Assembly: GCA_021464415.1 (NCBI GenBank)
Contig: CM038467.1
Location: 46,437,715-46,501,714 of the forward strand
Source of the DNA: Lonicera japonica
Taxonomy: Eukaryota > Streptophyta > Magnoliopsida > Dipsacales > Caprifoliaceae
Reading direction: 5' to 3'
Length of the DNA stretch: 64,000 nt
This document shows, piece after piece, positions 60,601 through 64,000 of this stretch. A model generated the notes under the pieces. The model saw only the letters and a program-made list of their open reading frames with translations. It was not told the origin of the DNA and did not search any database. Position numbers and translations under genes: made by a program. How positions within the stretch are numbered: the first letter of the stretch is position 1; each line of letters opens with the position of its first letter.

Positions 60601-60839
60601 TGTCGCACGACATACTGGTATGTCGCGCGAAAATCACTCTTATGTCGCGCGACAAACCCCTCTGCACCCGACCATCCACTTTCTGACATATCACAGTATC
60701 AAAACCCATCACTTCAGCCGTTTGTCGCGCGACAAACAGATATGTCGCGCGACAAACAGGTACAGTGAAATAGATACGTCGCGCGATAAACAGGTACGTC
60801 GCGCGACAAACAGATAAAGTTGGGAAATGTCGCACGACA
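60601..60839. repeat. Cluster of TGTCGCGCGACA palindromes (copy 2)
   Basis: Perfect at 60643, 60723 and 60743; with one or two changes at 60601, 60621, 60777, 60797 and 60828. Two of the variants are TGTCGCACGACA, a CpG to CpA change. Confidence 0.92.
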
Positions 60840-60854
60840 ATCCTCTCCGAGCAG

Positions 60855-60862
60855 TATAAATA
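60855..60862 (+). promoter_or_regulatory. TATA box of the 60460 LTR
   Basis: TATAAATA in 'gagcagtataaataggtc', 16 bp after the last palindrome. Confidence 0.65.
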
Positions 60863-61204
60863 GGTCAACACCCCCAAGGGTTCTAGAGGGGAACTTCTCG
60901 CCACGGTTTCTACACCAAGACGCCTTATTCTCTCTCATATTTTCTAATCTTTAAGCCTTCTCCGGAAGCATATGTGATAACATTTATTTCCGCAAGAGTC
61001 TTGGATCTAATCTTGGCACCCGGAGTGCCACCTTCTAGAGTTAGACCGCCGGAAATATCTCTAAGAGGAAAGCTGATATCCGTCAGAGGTCTTCTCTGCT
61101 GTATTATATTCTCTCTTATTCTTATTATTATCGTCGGGAAGGTAACTAAAGTCTCTTCTAGTAATTAAATAAGATATTTGTATATTAGTTTTATTATAGA
61201 CTTG

Positions 61205-61330
61205 TTTAAAACTCAATTTTTCTAACGGGGCGCTGCCCCGCGACCTGACCGGGCAGGTTGATCCCCGTCCTAGTAAGCGAAGTGGCGACAAGGTTGTGGT
61301 AGATTCCTAACGCGCTCGAAAATCAGGTTT
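61205..61330 (+). repeat. GC-rich block B (copy 2)
   Basis: Nearly identical to 12245-12375. Here it lies downstream of the TATA box, in R/U5; there it lies upstream of the palindromes and inverted relative to the promoter. Confidence 0.8.
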
Positions 61331-62361
61331 TTATTAGTTATTTCCAGAAAGCAGTAGAATATCAGTAAAAGCATCCAAGTTTTCCAACATAGAATAAACA
61401 TATAAGACCATTAGAGACCGAAAGGGCGGAATGGGTGCTTAACACCTTCCCAAACCATAATATAGTTCCCGAACCCTATAGAATCCTAGTTTCGTAGACA
61501 AACATGTAAAGAAAGGCTTGTCTGTAGCCTTTTCTCTTACACAACTATTTTGTCCGTTTTCTCGTAAAACATACTGGCGACTCTGAACGAACCCTCTTGC
61601 ATCTAGAAATAGGATAGAGGGATACCCGATATGAATTATCAACACATTGAAGCAAATAGAACAACGGAATCCTTTTCGATGTTTCAGACTCCCAAACCAG
61701 AGAGGCTGAGACCCGGGGGTCGCATTTGCGGATTCTCACAGCAGCTAACCGTTCTTAAGTCCAATTTTCTTTCATGTGGCTTCAGCTGGACAACCCTAAG
61801 TGTGCAAATGCTTAATGCTAGGTTTCTTGCCTATCCAAAGCTCATATGGGGTTTTGGCAACTACTTTGCTTGGTACCCTGTTAAGGATGTACACTGCAGT
61901 CTTTAAAGCTTGTCCAGTTTATTTTATAAATATCTAAATTAAAATACTTTAAATCGCATACCTGGATCCATGATAAAACAAAAACGGAAGTACGAGAATC
62001 GATCACAATAGGAGTGCAAATCTAGCGTGTACATGGTCTTCCTCAACCAAATTGCCTTAGTTTCTTGATGAGAATTTTTGTTCCTCTTCTAAATGGGGAT
62101 AAGGAATCCGTATATTTGATTTGTTATTTTGGGGATATAACCCTAATATCTTCTTTATATATAGTCCAATTATTGTTCCTATAAAACACTAATAAGTCCA
62201 TACAAGGTATCTACACATTTGGCCCACATTTATTTATAATCCATAAGCTTAACAAAATTAATTATATCACTAAATATTAGTCATTTAATTTAAATACAAA
62301 TATAATTGAATGATTATAATATGTTGCCCAATATAAATTAAGAAATATAAATTTCCTAACA

Positions 62362-62555
62362 TAAGATAAGACTCATGAACAAATAATAAATTGCACTGAG
62401 ACTCTAGTTAACTTCAAAACCATCAATCAAAGCTCTCTCATCAATATTAAGCCATAAATAATGGCTTTGCCATTACCTTCTTCATATCATCCACTTCCAA
62501 CAATCATCAACTTTGAATAATTTCTTAAGTACAACTTGAAAATTAACAAGATAGG
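62362..62555. other. Short unassigned DNA between copia and the next LTR
   Basis: 194 bp of AT-rich DNA with no gene seen; presumably intron or flanking DNA of WAK-like 2. Confidence 0.4.
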
Positions 62556-64000
62556 TGTGAGAACCCGCGCGTTCGACGCCGACCCCCTTTGGCGGTGATT
62601 CCTCCGATTTTTTCGTTTTGTTTGGAAAATGGTTCATTTTATTATAGAAAAAATGTGATGATTTATAAAGGAAATTAGAGTCTCCATTTTGTTTTATTAA
62701 ACAAACAAAAGTTTGTGTGAAAGAGGAACATTTACAGATTAAATGACCTCTTAAACACAATTAATGCGAAACCAGTTGATTCGAAGGATCGAGGATTAAA
62801 TTACAAATTGGAAAGTTGTTAGGCACCCAATTTTCCCTTTCGATTTCTAAGAAGGATATGCATGTAATTATATTCGAAGATTCACATGTTTATTGATGTA
62901 ATCGCGTATCAGCCCATAATTTTAGAAAAACTGGGATTTGGGGTGAGGATGAAAAGCATGTGCTTCGTAATTTGCCCTTTGATTTTTTTGAAATCAGTGT
63001 GTTCGTGTGTGATTTGAAAAATGGTTTTGATAATGATAGAAAGCAAAATAGGTGTTTTTGGTAAAGCTCATGGCTTTTCGGTAACTAATTCAATGTAGAA
63101 TCGGATATACAATAATCCTCGAGATTCGTTCGTCAATAGTGTACCACAGTTTAATTACTTAAAGCAACATTGACGAATCCAGTACTCTCATATTAGATAT
63201 TTAGGTAAGTACTGCGATTTAAAGATTAAACCGGGTACAAACACTTGTTGATTCCTTCGTGGATCGAGACTGATCAAACTGAGATTTTATAAAATTAACT
63301 GATAAAAACATGTTTAAGAATGGTTACAACTCACTCCATGCCTTCAGTTTTGAAAACAGAGTTTAAATATGAAATTTGGACTGATTTTAAGATAACCAGC
63401 AATTTTTACATACGATTGATCAATTATAACTGATAAAATAAAGACAGATAAAAAAATAAAGCCGGCCTATGATAAAAAAATACCTAAGAGCCTTGAAAAT
63501 AGAGGAATAGTATTTTAGAACATTATTCCCAAAGTCCAAGAGTTAACTGCTGCCTCAAATGGGGTCTGTGCCTATGTATTTATATCTGTAGGGCGAAACG
63601 GGCTGGGCCAGGAAAGATTTGTCTTGTGTACAAAAGTCCTGGAACTTTTGTCCACGTGACACAAATACAAAAGTATGGACATTGGTCCACAAGATAAAAC
63701 TTTTTCTCCCACGACGGTTTTTGCTATTCTGGAAAAACGGGACATCGGACTGACCTAATTTTTAATATGTTTTTTTACATGACCAAACATATCTATTGAC
63801 CAAATTTTAGCTCATTTGAGCTTCGGTAAGGCCTTCTTCTAGTTTCCCGAGGTGAATTCTCGGTCTTTTGAATTCCAGGAGATTCGACCATCAGATCAAG
63901 CTAATTTTTGAGTATGCTGCTCCTTATGGAATTTTATAATACCCTTAAAAAATTTAGGGTGATCAAATATCAATAACTCACTTTGTGCAAATACTCACAA
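62556..64000 (-). mobile_element. LTR of the TGTGAGAA family, running off the window
   Basis: Begins TGTGAGAACCCGCGCG and has 'aaagttgttaggcacccaat', matching the motif 'gggaaggtgttaggcaccca' of 11243-12468. A TATA-like box on the minus strand lies at about 63575-63585, and just beyond it is an imperfect 14-bp palindrome CTTGTGTACAAAAG (63623-63636). The far end is outside the window. Confidence 0.65.

Larger units (their letters stand above)
60460..61740 (+). mobile_element. Solo LTR, palindrome family P2 (complete copy)
   Basis: 1281 bp, TGTAGACACTCC...GGATTCTCACA, with a perfect duplication GCAGC at 60455-60459 and 61741-61745, inside copia integrase. Order on the plus strand: U3 start, palindrome cluster (60601-60839), TATA (60855), block B (61205-61330), then a block (61380-61600) shared with 11243-12468. 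The truncated relative is 4186-4738. Confidence 0.88.
56951..61917 (-). pseudogene. copia pol remnant: integrase end, reverse transcriptase, RNase H
   Basis: In minus-strand order: 61917-61746 integrase end (TAVYILNRVPSKVVAKTPYE, LWIGKK), interrupted by the LTR 60460-61740, then about 60459-60301 (ETRNTRFIEDVEFEGEGN), 59998-59690 reverse transcriptase start (WIFKTKRD, YKEAFSPLS), 59657-59115 polymerase core with LYVDDILLAS (the YVDD catalytic motif), about 58860-58744 (TLTTSSTIAVEF), interrupted by 57219-58738, and 57217-56951 RNase H end (CDNNSVVLYSNN, HIGTDYMLADPLT). The YVDD box is intact, but the gene has stops and lacks its 5' part. Confidence 0.85.
56059..62361 (-). mobile_element. Ty1/copia element in WAK-like 2 intron 2, with two nested LTRs
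   Basis: Direct repeats 56059-56490 and 61932-62361 (minus-strand start TGTTAGGAAA) bracket minus-strand copia pol. A polypurine-like segment ('agtgtgagat' on the minus strand) abuts the left LTR. The right LTR is followed directly by integrase, so gag, protease and the start of integrase, with the primer-binding site, are deleted. The pol frame is broken by LTR insertions at 57219-58738 and 60460-61740. Flanking duplication not resolved. Confidence 0.85.

Noticed and set aside
60590..60938. Overlapping open frames with repeated CRAT/VARQT peptides
   Set aside because: They arise from the TGTCGCGCGACA cluster read in several frames and are not coding.
54345..62361. Endogenous plant pararetrovirus
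   Set aside because: The pol order integrase - reverse transcriptase - RNase H with LTRs is that of Ty1/copia; no movement or coat protein signal.

Overview
The window is repeat-dense, AT-rich plant nuclear DNA. Evidence: wall-associated-kinase (WAK-like) receptor exons with GT-AG introns, a LOB-domain (LBD) transcription-factor sequence, plant Ty3/gypsy, Ty1/copia and CACTA elements, and MITEs. The organism is a flowering plant, almost certainly a eudicot; I cannot name the species. No gene in the window is fully intact.

Backbone. Two WAK-like genes lie head-to-tail on the plus strand in a tandem segmental duplication. WAK-like 1 (22024-35673) has all three exons, but a 5.5 kb CACTA transposon splits exon 1 (22432-27916, TSD TGT) and a small deletion shifts the frame between the HRD and DFG motifs of the kinase. 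WAK-like 2 (50141-55296) has exons 1 and 2 only. Its exon-1 donor is GC instead of GT, and no kinase exon is seen before the window ends. DNA at ~900-3200 plus 20400-21400 is homologous to ~38140-40240, and 41840-42402 plus 47031-47235 is homologous to ~49375-50050.

Region by region. 1-3225: upstream DNA with a solo LTR (1276-2881). 3226-19817: plus-strand Ty3/gypsy element A (Tat-like), holding a truncated LTR (4186-4738) and minus-strand gypsy B (5861-17514, TSD GATAT), which itself holds solo LTRs at 6386-8048 and 11243-12468. 19818-22023: WAK1 upstream DNA with a tandem duplication. 22024-35673: WAK1 with the CACTA element, a solo LTR (28661-29471) and a MITE in its introns. 35674-42402: intergenic DNA with MITEs. 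42403-47030: a young non-autonomous LTR retrotransposon carrying an antisense LBD-like sequence. 47031-50140: duplicated WAK upstream DNA. 50141-55296: WAK2, with a Sirevirus-like solo LTR in intron 1. 56059-62361: minus-strand Ty1/copia element interrupted by two LTRs. 62556-64000: start of another LTR.

Most notable signals. (1) Several unrelated LTR families carry clusters of short perfect palindromes, each family with its own CpG-containing core (CATGATCGATCATG, TGTCGCGCGACA, AACCGTACGGTT, TGTAGTCGACTACA). In most cases the cluster sits just upstream of a TATA box in U3. (2) An LBD transcription-factor sequence has been captured antisense by a non-autonomous element that shares its promoter/U5 and primer-binding sequences with gypsy A. 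All boundaries were read by eye from terminal motifs and target-site duplications.
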